64,000 bases of DNA from Candidatus Pelagibacter sp. RS40 (GTDB lineage Bacteria; Pseudomonadota; Alphaproteobacteria; Pelagibacterales; Pelagibacteraceae), in the NCBI RefSeq assembly GCF_002101295.1, contig NZ_CP020778.1, forward strand, positions 558,001 to 622,000, read 5' to 3'. Below, piece after piece: positions 55,488-64,000 of this stretch. Positions within the stretch are counted from its first letter, which is position 1. The number at the start of each line of letters is the position of its first letter. The notes under the pieces were generated by a model. The model made no database searches. It was not told the origin of the DNA and saw nothing but the letters and a program-made list of their open reading frames with translations. The translations under genes and the position numbers were made by a program.

Positions 55488-56332
55488 TAAATCCGTTCAA
55501 AAATAAAAAAGGATTAGGAAGAGGCTTATCATCCCTGATTGGAGATAGTGAGGTAAAGATTACAAACAATAAAATATCGATTAGTTCTATTATTCCAAAT
55601 AAATATCAACCAAGAAAAAAGTTTGATAAAAATAGTTTAGAAGAACTCACAGCATCAATTCGTGAAAGAGGAATTATTCAGCCAATTATTGTTAGAGCGT
55701 CAGAAGATAGCAATGACAAATATGAATTGATAGCAGGAGAAAGAAGATGGCAAGCAGCTCAAAATGCTGGCTTGCACGAAGTTCCAGTAGTAATTCTTAA
55801 TGTAGACAATCTTAAGTCCCTTGAATTTGCAATTGTTGAAAATGTTCAAAGAAAGGATCTTAATCCTATCGAGGAGGCTGAAGGATATCAAAGATTAATA
55901 AATGAATTTAATTATGATCAAGAAAAAGTTGCGAAATTTATTGGGAAGAGTAGAGCTCATATATCTAATTGTATAAGATTATTAAGTCTTCCAACCAAGG
56001 TGATTGAGCACATTATCAATGAAAAAATTTCTCAAGGTCACGCTAAAGTTTTAGTCGGCTTAGATAACTCTGAGTTACTAGCTGAGAAAATAATCAAAAA
56101 AAAATTATCAGTTAGACAAGCAGAAGCTCTTGCTAGATTAGTAAAGAGTAATAAAAGTTCAATTAAATCTAAGGATCCAAATTCAATAGATATTGAAAAT
56201 CAGTTAAGTTCTAAAATTGGGATGAAGGTATTTTTAAATAATAAAAAAAATAATACTGGCACATTAATTTTTGAGTATAAAGGTGTTGATCAACTTGATC
56301 GATTGATCAAAATAATAAAAGAAAACTATTAA
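55484..56332 (+). CDS. parB: chromosome partition protein ParB (Spo0J)
   Basis: 282 residues. KGLGRGLSSLIG leader (ParA-activating), IIPNKYQPRKKFD, IIVRASEDSNDKYELIAGERRWQAA (CTPase/ParB box), HTH region DQEKVAKFIGKSRAHISNCIRLL, and a C-terminal dimer domain. It binds the parS sites in mnmG and rsmG. Converges on holA with a 4-base overlap. Confidence 0.98.
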   Translation: MINPFKNKKGLGRGLSSLIGDSEVKITNNKISISSIIPNKYQPRKKFDKNSLEELTASIRERGIIQPIIVRASEDSNDKYELIAGERRWQAAQNAGLHEVPVVILNVDNLKSLEFAIVENVQRKDLNPIEEAEGYQRLINEFNYDQEKVAKFIGKSRAHISNCIRLLSLPTKVIEHIINEKISQGHAKVLVGLDNSELLAEKIIKKKLSVRQAEALARLVKSNKSSIKSKDPNSIDIENQLSSKIGMKVFLNNKKNNTGTLIFEYKGVDQLDRLIKIIKENY

Positions 56333-57303
56333 TAATTGCTTATTAAATCTGATACAAGATTAATAGAAGATGTATTTTTTTTGGTTAAAATCTCTAAATT
56401 AGATATTTGATAAATTTTTTCTTTAATCTCTTTTTCAGACCAATTTTTAATTTGTTGTTTAACTAAATCCTTTTCTTTCCAAAATATTGAGGGTTTGTAA
56501 GATGAAATTACTTCATCAATATTTTTTTTTTCTTTATGGATATTCTTTAATTTTAAAAGCCTTTTTGACCTACTTAGCAAGGTTCTTAGTATTAAAATGC
56601 AATCATCATTTACAAAATTATTTTCATTAAGAATTTTTGAAACTTTAATTTTATTTTTCGCTAAATAATTGTCTACGAGTTCAAATATTCCATAATCTTC
56701 CGAAAGATTTGTTAATTTAAAAATATCTTCTTGTGTAATTTTTTTTTTTGTTAGAGATAGAGCTTCTAACTTTTGAAGTTCACTATTTAAATTACCTCTA
56801 TCTCCTCGTGCTCTTTCAACAATTAAATTTAGAGTTTCTTGTGAAATTTTTATATTTTTCTCTTTTATAAATTTAATTGCAAAAATATTTAAACTTTGAT
56901 TGTTGTCTTCATAAAACGGTATACAGGCCAATTTTTTATCTTTCTCAAATAAACTTCTTAGCTTTGATTTTTTATCTAAATTTTCAGAATTTATTATTAT
57001 TTGAACGTTTGATATATTTCTTTCTAAAAACTCCTCAATGAAATCAAGTATTTTGTTAGAAGATCTTGAGATTATCATTAACTTCGTTTCACCAAATAAT
57101 GACCCATTAATTAAATCTTCAAGTATTGTGTCCTTGTTATCTAAAACTTCTGACTCTTCATAACATAATATTTCTCCTGTAAACCCAAATGAAATATTGT
57201 GTTTTATAACTTCTTCTTTAAAACCCCTATTAAGACCGTATAAAAGAATTGATTTAAAGTCAGAAAATTTAACTTTATTGACATCAAAAGATTTAATTAT
57301 CAT
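56329..57303 (-). CDS. holA: DNA polymerase III delta subunit
   Basis: 324 residues. The N-terminal segment KSILLYGLNRGFKEEVI, a KFIKEKNIKISQETLNLIVERARGDRGNLNSELQKLEALS middle part and a helical C-terminus fit the delta clamp-loader subunit. 11-base overlap with lptE. Confidence 0.9.
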   Translation of the reverse strand: MIIKSFDVNKVKFSDFKSILLYGLNRGFKEEVIKHNISFGFTGEILCYEESEVLDNKDTILEDLINGSLFGETKLMIISRSSNKILDFIEEFLERNISNVQIIINSENLDKKSKLRSLFEKDKKLACIPFYEDNNQSLNIFAIKFIKEKNIKISQETLNLIVERARGDRGNLNSELQKLEALSLTKKKITQEDIFKLTNLSEDYGIFELVDNYLAKNKIKVSKILNENNFVNDDCILILRTLLSRSKRLLKLKNIHKEKKNIDEVISSYKPSIFWKEKDLVKQQIKNWSEKEIKEKIYQISNLEILTKKNTSSINLVSDLISNY

Positions 57304-57778
57304 TACCCATTGGATTGACGATTAAATTTCCTGCAGAGTTTATAATATCAGATACAAGATTATCTATAAGGTTGTCTCTTAAAATTTCTTTTGATTTACT
57401 AAGCTCAAACTTATCTTGTATATTGTTATAAGTACTACTTTGAGTAGAAGATTTATGAATAAGGACTTTGTTATTTTCAGTTAGCTTATAATCTAAATTT
57501 ATTTCAATTTCATATATAGTTGGGTCACCTTTTAAGTCCTTAGATATTGTTTTTATAGTTTCCTCTGTATTTATGATTACTTTAAATGTTCTATTTCTCC
57601 CATCTACAACTTTAAGTTTTTCTTTAATCTTATAGTTTACTTGATCGTTACCACTGCTTTTATCAACTAGGATAGAAAAATTATAGTCAGAACCAACTAA
57701 TACTGGTTTAAAACCACAATTGTAAGTAAAAATTAAAATTAAAAAAATATTAAAAATTTTTAAATATTTTGCAATCAT
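57293..57778 (-). CDS. lptE: LPS-assembly lipoprotein LptE-like
   Basis: 161 residues. Hydrophobic leader with lipobox FTYNC (Cys about 21) followed by GFKPVL, the typical LptE start. The rest is a beta-rich domain ([25 protein letters not shown]). It partners LptD for LPS insertion. Between leuS and holA, the usual alphaproteobacterial context. Four-base overlap with leuS. Confidence 0.85.
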   Translation of the reverse strand: MIAKYLKIFNIFLILIFTYNCGFKPVLVGSDYNFSILVDKSSGNDQVNYKIKEKLKVVDGRNRTFKVIINTEETIKTISKDLKGDPTIYEIEINLDYKLTENNKVLIHKSSTQSSTYNNIQDKFELSKSKEILRDNLIDNLVSDIINSAGNLIVNPMGNDN

Positions 57779-60318
57779 AATAAAATATTCATCAATCTAT
57801 TTTTTACAAAAATTACTTTTTTTATAGATAAATCTTTTAAATATTTATCTAATAATTTATCTTTCTTAACAAGGTCAAATAACAACTCTTGTTTAAGATT
57901 TTTTTCAGCATTTATTAATGATCTCTTTTTTCCATTTATTTGAATTACATAATCAATATTTTTATTTTCTAGATATTTTTTATCAACCAGAGGCCAATTA
58001 TTATTTTTAGCATAATTTAATTCCTCTAAACACTCACTTATAAGGTGAGGAAGGATTGGAGAAAAAATAATCAAAATTTTTTTATAACATTCATCGAGGT
58101 CATTTGAGTTCAAAGTTTTATTTAGATGTTTAATCAAAAAATTGTAGGTTTCATGCATGTTAGCGATAATGACGTTATAGTTAAAGTTATGTAGATTTTG
58201 GTCTATTTTTTGTATTAGCTGATTAGTAAATTTTTTTAGTATTATATCTTCTTTGCCATCTGATTTAATGTTTATTTTATCAATAATTTTTCGATGTAAA
58301 ACCCAAAATTTTTGCACAAATTTATATGATGATAACATGCCTTGGTCTGACCATTGTACATCTTTTTCGGGTGGGCTATCTGAAAGTATGAAAAATCTTA
58401 CAGCATCAGCTCCATAATTATTTATTATGTTTTCAGGATCAATAACATTTTTTTTTGATTTTGACATAGACTCTGATGGACCCACTATTACTTTTAATGA
58501 TGGATTATTTTTAATGTAATATTTATCCCCATTTATGTCGACATCATCTGGACTAAGCCAATTATTATTTTCATCTTTATATGTCTGATGGCAAACCATT
58601 CCTTGAGTAAAAAGTCCATCAAATGGCTCATTAAATTTAAAATTTTTATTATTGAAAGCTAGAGACCTCATAAAAAATCTTGAATACAACAAGTGAAGAA
58701 TGGCATGCTCTACACCACCAATGTACTGATCTACTGGCATCCAATAATTTATCTCATCTAAATCAAAACCATACTTATCATTTTTAGGTGAACAAAATCT
58801 TAAAAAATACCAAGATGAATCTACAAATGTATCTAGAGTATCTGTCTCTCTAAAATATTTGTTTCCATCTATATTGACAGTCTTCCAGGCTTCATTGTTG
58901 TCTAATGGATTTCCTTTACAATTAAGATTAATATTTTTGGGAAGTTTTACTGGTAGTTGATTTTTTGGTATCGGCTTAATTTCACCTTTTTCATCATATG
59001 CGATAGGAATTGGACATCCCCAGTATCTTTGTCTTGAAACGCCCCAATCTTTTAATCTAAAATTAATTTTTTCTCTTCCAATGTTTCTTTCTTCTAAAAT
59101 TTCTATGGCCTTTACTACCGATTGCTCAGGTGCTTTGAGACCATTCAAAAATTCCGAATTTATTATTATGCCTTCCCCAGGAAATGCCTCAGTTTTTGCC
59201 TCAAATTCTTGTTGATCTTTAGGTCTGACGACTGTTTTTATATTAAGATCATATTTTTTTGCAAAATCAAAATCTCTTTGGTCGTGACCAGGACAACCAA
59301 ATACTGCACCAAATCCATAATCCATTAGCACAAAATTTGCAAAGTAAACTGGAACTTTTTCATTTTCTTTAAATGGATTTATAGCTTTCAAACTTGTCTT
59401 AAAACCTATCTTCTCGGCCATTGCCAAAGACTCTTCCGTAGTACCTGTCTTTGAGCATTCATCTTTAAACTTTATAAAATCTGGATCGTTCTCATAATGT
59501 TTTGATATTGGATGATCTGGCGAAAGAGCTAAAAAAGAAAAGCCAAACAAAGTATCTGGTCTTGTAGTGAAACATTTTATTTCATCAACTGGCAAATCAC
59601 CCTCGATCTTAAAATTTAGCTCGCAGCCAAAAGATTTTCCAATCCAATTTTGTTGCATAACTTTAACTTTATTTGGCCAATTTGTTAATTCATTAAGTCC
59701 TTCTAATAAATCATCTGAAAATTTTGAAATATTAAAAAACCACTGATTAAGTTTCTTTCTTTGAACGACAGCTCCTGACCTCCAACCTTTGCCATCAATT
59801 ACTTGCTCATTTGCTAAAACTGTTTCATCAACAGGATCCCAATTTACAAAATTTTCTTTTCTATATACCAAACCTTTCTCATAAAGCTCTAAAAAGAATA
59901 ATTGCTGATGTTTATAATAATCTTCATTACATGTTGAAATTTCTCGATCCCAATCTATAGAAAGTCCAAGCTTTTTTAGTTGAGATTTCATTACTGAAAT
60001 ATTTTTCTCAGTCCAATCTTTTGGATCTAAATTATTTTGTTTAGCGGCATTTTCTGCAGGTAAACCAAATGAATCCCATCCCATTGGATGAAGAACATTA
60101 TATCCTTGAAGTGATTTATACCTTGATAGAACATCTCCTATTGTGTAGTTCCTCACATGACCCATGTGAATTTTTCCTGATGGGTAAGGAAACATCTCAA
60201 GACAATAAAACTTTTTTTTATTTTTATCAGTTTTAGCTTTAAAGGATTTATTTTTCTCCCAATAATTTTGCCATTTACTCTCTACAATTTTAAAATTATA
60301 TCTATTTTTTTGTTCCAC
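57775..60318 (-). CDS. leuS: leucyl-tRNA synthetase
   Basis: 847 residues. [12 protein letters not shown] (HIGH at 51-54), a CP1 editing domain in the middle (TTRPDTLFG), and SMSKSKKN (KMSKS). Class I synthetase charging tRNA-Leu. It follows the DUF3576 gene by 15 bases. Confidence 0.99.
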   Translation of the reverse strand: MEQKNRYNFKIVESKWQNYWEKNKSFKAKTDKNKKKFYCLEMFPYPSGKIHMGHVRNYTIGDVLSRYKSLQGYNVLHPMGWDSFGLPAENAAKQNNLDPKDWTEKNISVMKSQLKKLGLSIDWDREISTCNEDYYKHQQLFFLELYEKGLVYRKENFVNWDPVDETVLANEQVIDGKGWRSGAVVQRKKLNQWFFNISKFSDDLLEGLNELTNWPNKVKVMQQNWIGKSFGCELNFKIEGDLPVDEIKCFTTRPDTLFGFSFLALSPDHPISKHYENDPDFIKFKDECSKTGTTEESLAMAEKIGFKTSLKAINPFKENEKVPVYFANFVLMDYGFGAVFGCPGHDQRDFDFAKKYDLNIKTVVRPKDQQEFEAKTEAFPGEGIIINSEFLNGLKAPEQSVVKAIEILEERNIGREKINFRLKDWGVSRQRYWGCPIPIAYDEKGEIKPIPKNQLPVKLPKNINLNCKGNPLDNNEAWKTVNIDGNKYFRETDTLDTFVDSSWYFLRFCSPKNDKYGFDLDEINYWMPVDQYIGGVEHAILHLLYSRFFMRSLAFNNKNFKFNEPFDGLFTQGMVCHQTYKDENNNWLSPDDVDINGDKYYIKNNPSLKVIVGPSESMSKSKKNVIDPENIINNYGADAVRFFILSDSPPEKDVQWSDQGMLSSYKFVQKFWVLHRKIIDKINIKSDGKEDIILKKFTNQLIQKIDQNLHNFNYNVIIANMHETYNFLIKHLNKTLNSNDLDECYKKILIIFSPILPHLISECLEELNYAKNNNWPLVDKKYLENKNIDYVIQINGKKRSLINAEKNLKQELLFDLVKKDKLLDKYLKDLSIKKVIFVKNRLMNILL

Positions 60319-60333
60319 TTATGATTTACTCTT

Positions 60334-60888
60334 CTAATCGTCTTTTAGACCAGCTTTTCCTTTGTAAGGTTTAAAGTTTTTGTCTTTTGTTTCTTTCTCA
60401 TAAACAGCGGCTTTTGTTAGGATTTTTTTACTTAATTCTTTTCTAATATTTTCGGACTTCTCAACAATTTTACAATTTTCATTTGATGCGCATTTTTTAT
60501 AAAAAATCTTAATATCAAGGGCATCGGATCTAATTTCATTTGTTAAAAATCTTATTGATATTTTTATTGCTTCTGATGAGTTATTATTGTTAGAGTACCA
60601 GTCAGTTATAATTATCCCCCCACTGTAATTTGCTGATGCTAAAGGCATAAAGTCTATCGTATCAAGTGATGCTCTCCACAAACTATTTGAACTTGCAAAA
60701 TCAAAATTTCCTGAACCTCCTTTATTTTTGTCATCAAAAATTCTAAATCCTCTTCCTTCCTCAATATTTTTTTTAACTCTAGATTCTGCATCTGGGGGAA
60801 ACTGACGTGCATCCGCACCCATGCCACAGGCATAAAGAAACAGGATTAAAGTGCTTAAAATTACGAAGTTTTTAAGATTTTTAATCAT
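60334..60888 (-). CDS. DUF3576-family lipoprotein
   Basis: 184 residues with lipobox LFLYAC (Cys about 21), then a conserved domain with LWRASLDTIDFMPLASANYSGGIIITDWY, typical of DUF3576, an alphaproteobacterial family next to leuS. It probably resides in the outer membrane. The function is unknown. Confidence 0.9.
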   Translation of the reverse strand: MIKNLKNFVILSTLILFLYACGMGADARQFPPDAESRVKKNIEEGRGFRIFDDKNKGGSGNFDFASSNSLWRASLDTIDFMPLASANYSGGIIITDWYSNNNNSSEAIKISIRFLTNEIRSDALDIKIFYKKCASNENCKIVEKSENIRKELSKKILTKAAVYEKETKDKNFKPYKGKAGLKDD

Positions 60889-61084
60889 TTTGTTATTTTA
60901 TGTTTTATTTAATATTAATAATAAATAGTCAATTTTTACTAACTATCATAATATAGATGCAAAAATACAACACTATACAAAATAAAGATAAATTTACATG
61001 ATATGTGGGATTTTATTTAAAAAAAACTGATAAAAGGCTCATGTTTAATATTAATATTAACAATTTAATAAAGGAGTAATTAAT
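60889..61084 (+). promoter_or_regulatory. porin upstream region
   Basis: 196 non-coding bases between DUF3576 and the porin, divergent. Very AT-rich with repeated TAATATTAAT elements at about 60911 and 61047-61060. A strong promoter is expected from the terminator/SD/codon use of the porin, but I cannot pin -10/-35. No ORF. Confidence 0.45.
61071..61076 (+). promoter_or_regulatory. strong Shine-Dalgarno (AAGGAG) of the porin
   Basis: AAGGAG eight bases before ATG 61085. Most genes in this window lack such an SD, so this supports high expression. Confidence 0.9.
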
Positions 61085-62032
61085 ATGAACAATCTTAAAA
61101 AAGTAGGATTGACTGCATTAGGTACTGCTCTTGTAACTTCATCAGCTGTTGCTGGTTCTCTAGATGTTACAGGTACTGCTGGTATTACTTATGTAGGAAA
61201 TTCTGGAGCTGATAACGCTGACAGTAAGTTATCACAAAAAACTACTATCTCATTCACAGGTTCTGCTGATTTAGATAATGGTTTCACAGTTAGTTATTAT
61301 AACAACGTTTCAGGCGGTGCAATGACTGCAGCTAACAGCCACTTTGATGTAGACATGGGAGACATGGGTAAATTAAGGTTTGCTGGCAGAGGTGCATCTG
61401 GAAACGGTGCAGTAGGCGCATGGGATGATAAAACTCCAGCTGCTAACGAAGAGTCTTGGGATATCAAAGGCGGCGGCGGAGAAACTGGTCCAATTGCTCA
61501 ACAAACTACTAACGACTCTTTAATCTACACTAACAGCTCTGCAATTGATGGTGTTACAGTAATGTTAAACTACAAACCAGGTGAGACAACGCATGATAGT
61601 ACTACAGGTGCTGGTATTGCATTTACTGGTATGGAAGGTTTAAATGTTGGTGTTGCGGTAGAAGACAACAATACAACTGATGGTGCTGTAGTAGAAAATA
61701 CTGTCGTATACGCAACTTACGCAATGGATGCATTTACAGTAGGTTTCCAAGCTAACGAAACTGATAGCCAAACAGCTAACGCAGACACAGAGTTTGAGGC
61801 TTGGGGTGTATCTTATGCAATAAGTGAAGATGTATCAATTTCATATGGTTCATCAACTGTAGAATATGAATCAGGTTCAGGAAATTCAGATCAAGAAGCA
61901 GATGCTTTAGGTGTGTCTTGGACTAACGGTTCAATGTCAGTAACAGCTTCACGTCATTCAATTGACAATGTTGCTGGTACAGCAACTGATGATAGAGATG
62001 CAACAGAAGTTAACTTAACTTTTGCATTCTAA
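61085..62032 (+). CDS. major outer-membrane porin
   Basis: 315 residues. Signal peptide MNNLKKVGLTALGTALVTSSAVAG, then alternating beta strands of a porin barrel with acidic Asn/Asp/Thr/Ser-rich loops and a C-terminal NLTFAF ending in an aromatic residue, as needed for Bam insertion. Base use (many GCT, ACT, GGT codons) differs from its Lys/Ile/Asn-rich neighbours, typical of a highly expressed gene. Likely the dominant nutrient channel. Confidence 0.9.
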   Translation: MNNLKKVGLTALGTALVTSSAVAGSLDVTGTAGITYVGNSGADNADSKLSQKTTISFTGSADLDNGFTVSYYNNVSGGAMTAANSHFDVDMGDMGKLRFAGRGASGNGAVGAWDDKTPAANEESWDIKGGGGETGPIAQQTTNDSLIYTNSSAIDGVTVMLNYKPGETTHDSTTGAGIAFTGMEGLNVGVAVEDNNTTDGAVVENTVVYATYAMDAFTVGFQANETDSQTANADTEFEAWGVSYAISEDVSISYGSSTVEYESGSGNSDQEADALGVSWTNGSMSVTASRHSIDNVAGTATDDRDATEVNLTFAF

Positions 62033-62052
62033 TTATTTTATATAATTATATT

Positions 62053-62083
62053 AAAGGCCCCTTTTTAAGGGGCCTTTTTTTTT
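62053..62083 (+). terminator. strong intrinsic terminator after porin
   Basis: An 11-bp perfect stem, AAAGGCCCCTT (62053-62063) and AAGGGGCCTTT (62067-62077), with a 3-base loop is followed by a T-run to 62083. Clear Rho-independent terminator. Confidence 0.96.
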
Positions 62084-62092
62084 GCTCTAAAT

Positions 62093-62617
62093 TTAATTGA
62101 AATAACTAATTCCAGCGAAACCAGCACAATTAGTTAATCTAAGTATTTTAAGATTATGTCTATTAATACCCCCAAGAGCAATAATATTGATATCAGTTAA
62201 TTTTCCTAAATTTATAAATTTATAAAGACCAAGGTAATTTTTATTTTTCTTAAATACCGACGAAATAAAAATTGGACTAACTTTTTGTTTTTCTTTCAAC
62301 CGTATTTCTTTAATATTGTGAGCAGAGCCTAAAATCTTGAAATTTTTTTTTAATTTGTAATTTAAATGTCTTAAACTTTTGTTAAAAGCGGGGATGTAAG
62401 CCCCATCAAAACCTAGTTTAATAGCAAGTTGAATATTATTGGATAAATAAAGTTTTATCCCTTTTCTCTTGCAGAATGTCCTCATCTTCAAAAGTTCAGT
62501 AATTTTAGGCATTTTCTCGTAATTTCTATATATTACATCTGTATTTGAGTTTAAATTTTTAAGTTCTGTAGTATTAAAGTTTTTTATAAAGTAATATTTT
62601 TTTTTTAATCTATGCAT
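62093..62617 (-). CDS. ThiE/TenI-like thiamine phosphate synthase family protein
   Basis: 174 residues from ATG 62617 (the TTG at 62620 is less likely). KRKGIKLYLSNNIQLAIKLGFDGAYIP, FKILGSAHNIKEI, and IALGGINRHNLKILR match the ThiE/TenI TIM barrel with its C-terminal phosphate site. It is short and lacks some usual motifs, so the activity is uncertain. Its start codon abuts that of yggS in ATGCAT. Confidence 0.75.
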   Translation of the reverse strand: MHRLKKKYYFIKNFNTTELKNLNSNTDVIYRNYEKMPKITELLKMRTFCKRKGIKLYLSNNIQLAIKLGFDGAYIPAFNKSLRHLNYKLKKNFKILGSAHNIKEIRLKEKQKVSPIFISSVFKKNKNYLGLYKFINLGKLTDINIIALGGINRHNLKILRLTNCAGFAGISYFN

Positions 62618-63280
62618 CAATCAATAATAAATTTTACAAACATACAGAATTCAATAAAAGAAAATCAAGAGAAAACAAACAATAAAAATAATATTAAAAT
62701 TATTGCTGTTTCAAAAACATTTGAAATTAGTCATATAAATCCCTTGGTCGAATACGGTCATACAGATTTTGGAGAAAACAAGGTTCAAGAAGCAATTGAA
62801 AAATGGTCTGACATAAAACTTAAAAATCAAAACTTATCACTTCATTTAGTTGGAAGACTGCAATCAAATAAGACAAAATTAGCTTTAAAAATTTTTGATT
62901 ACATTCACTCACTTGATAATGAAAAACTTGCCAATAAAATTTCTGAGGAGCAAAAAAAAATAGATAAAAAACCTAAATTGTTTATTCAAGTAAATGTTGG
63001 AAACGAGGATCAAAAAAGTGGTGTAAATCCTAACAAGTTAAAATCATTCTACAAATATTGCATAAATAAAAATTTAGATGTCATTGGAACCATGTGTTTA
63101 CCACCCATTTCAGAAGACCCTGAGAAATACTTTATGAGGATGAATTATTTAAATAAAGATTTAGGCTTAAATGAACTCAGCATGGGTATGTCGGCTGATT
63201 TTATTTCTGCAATCGATAACAATGCTACTTTTATCAGAGTAGGTTCTAAAATATTTGGTGAAAGAAAAAAGAAATTTTAA
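62612..63280 (+). CDS. yggS: PLP homeostasis protein YggS
   Basis: 222 residues. IIAVSK35TFE carries the PLP Lys, followed by DFGENKVQEAIEKW, HLVGRLQSNKTKL, VNVGNEDQKSGV and LSMGMSADF. Cofactor PLP carrier. It starts at ATG 62612, immediately beside the opposed thiE start. Confidence 0.96.
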   Translation: MHQSIINFTNIQNSIKENQEKTNNKNNIKIIAVSKTFEISHINPLVEYGHTDFGENKVQEAIEKWSDIKLKNQNLSLHLVGRLQSNKTKLALKIFDYIHSLDNEKLANKISEEQKKIDKKPKLFIQVNVGNEDQKSGVNPNKLKSFYKYCINKNLDVIGTMCLPPISEDPEKYFMRMNYLNKDLGLNELSMGMSADFISAIDNNATFIRVGSKIFGERKKKF

Positions 63281-63283
63281 GTA

Positions 63284-64000
63284 ATGAAAAATAATAACGA
63301 TTTGCGAGAAAATTTAGATTTCGCAAATAAATTTTTTAGAAATAAAAATTTTGTTAAAGCAGAAAAATTATATAAAAAAATAATAAAGAAATTTCCTAAT
63401 AACTTTGATGCTAATTATTTTATGGCCTCAATCAAAGCACAAAATAATAGTTTCAATGAAGCTAAAGATTACATGGAGAAAGCTAATTCCATAAATCCAA
63501 ATCTTCCAGAGTTAAATAATAATCTAGGTTTAGTATATTTAAACTTAAATGAAATAGAAAAAGCTATAAAATATTTTAAAAAAGCAATTAGTCTAAATAA
63601 AAATTATCTACTCGCTTATACTAATCTTGGTATGGCTTATGTTAATCAAAAAAAAGTTTTGGAAGCAAAAGAAAATTATCTTAAAGCGCTTGAAATTGAT
63701 CCGGATAATCTTCTCGCAAACTATAATTTTGCTAATCTATTGAAAAGATTAGGGGACCATGAAAATTCTGAAAATTTTTATAAAAAAGCAATAGAGATTG
63801 ATCCAAATTATCTACCTTCTTATAATAATGTTATGGATTTGTATGATAAATCAAATCAAAATGAAAAACTTAAGGATCTAATAAATACTGCAGAAAAAAT
63901 ATTTTTAAATGATCAAGTAATCAAATCATTTAAAGCAAAGCTGTTTTATAAAAATAAAAGTTATAAAGAGGTAATAAGTCTATTAGAAAATACAGAATTT
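63284..64000 (+). CDS. TPR-repeat protein, truncated by window end
   Basis: 239 codons are visible with no stop before the window end. The translation is a series of tetratricopeptide repeats of the type LNNNLGLVYLNLNEIEKAIK and AYTNLGMAYVNQKKVLEAKE. It resembles the TPR half of the TPR-sulfotransferase at 23723, so a sulfotransferase or similar catalytic domain may follow outside the window. Begins 4 bases after yggS. Confidence 0.85.
   Translation, partial: MKNNNDLRENLDFANKFFRNKNFVKAEKLYKKIIKKFPNNFDANYFMASIKAQNNSFNEAKDYMEKANSINPNLPELNNNLGLVYLNLNEIEKAIKYFKKAISLNKNYLLAYTNLGMAYVNQKKVLEAKENYLKALEIDPDNLLANYNFANLLKRLGDHENSENFYKKAIEIDPNYLPSYNNVMDLYDKSNQNEKLKDLINTAEKIFLNDQVIKSFKAKLFYKNKSYKEVISLLENTEF

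Noticed and set aside
1-64000. CRISPR arrays, insertion sequences or rRNA genes
   Set aside because: No regularly spaced repeats, transposase-like frames or rRNA-like sequence seen on either strand.

Overview
The window looks like a piece of a SAR11-clade alphaproteobacterial chromosome (Candidatus Pelagibacter-like). The basis is very low GC, Lys/Asn/Ile-rich proteins, gene ends that touch or overlap, and typical alphaproteobacterial gene blocks: timA-fxsA-secB-dnaQ-coaE-aroE-maf-ppsR, then hemE across an origin-like gap, and mnmE-mnmG-rsmG-parA-parB facing holA-lptE-leuS. Species identity is inferred from content; no search was run. No stretch longer than 300 bases lacks a gene. The longest gaps are 46693-46978 (candidate oriC) and 22627-22867 (edge of a small inserted element).

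Layout. 1-4590: two small membrane proteins, then a light-repair cluster: a photolyase-like protein with unusual domain order, a Cys-tailed 75-residue protein, a 41-residue DUF2256 zinc-ribbon gene, an FeS-BCP-type photolyase and an atypical SDR. 4592-10557: a PQQ-type sugar dehydrogenase, a secreted MBL hydrolase, folD, yggT, mscS, hemD, hemC. 10616-17019: tsaD, an EVE protein, acs with a Lys-rich N-terminal extension, a conserved hypothetical, and a DUF4212/sodium-solute symporter pair that may feed acs. 17089-21637: a YggT-like protein, rpe, heparinase-like, purH, phhB. 21648-22803: tRNA-Gly(GCC) followed by a roughly 1.1 kb insert bounded by a 41-bp copy of the tRNA 5' half and carrying internal 22-bp direct repeats. 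22868-25375: two sulfotransferases. 25419-30718: LonN-domain protein, UbiH-like, ftsK, lolA, GNAT, HIT. 30719-33705: an mclA-mtkA-mtkB-like operon (malyl-CoA lyase plus a malate-CoA-ligase-like SucCD pair). 33754-35583: cupin, lipoprotein, and a secreted-protein gene apparently split by simple-repeat indels. 35583-39400: his genes (hisB-H-A-F-E) interrupted by a secreted lyase-like gene. 39492-46692: hslVU, smr, timA, fxsA, secB, dnaQ, coaE, aroE, maf, ppsR. 46693-46978: candidate oriC. 46979-60888: hemE-hemH-hemJ, rho, mnmE, mnmG, rsmG, parAB (two parS sites), holA, lptE, leuS, DUF3576. 61085-64000: a major porin with a strong Shine-Dalgarno and terminator, thiE-like, yggS, and a TPR gene running off the end.

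How the parts connect: the right half is the origin/segregation domain (oriC candidate, parS, ParAB, MnmE/G, RsmG). Heme synthesis is split over hemDC and hemEHJ. Central carbon genes (acs, symporter, malyl-CoA module) suggest use of acetate/glyoxylate-level C2 compounds. The most unusual items are the tRNA-Gly mini-element with no integrase, the photolyase cluster with altered catalytic motifs, the malyl-CoA operon, and the simple-repeat-split secreted gene.
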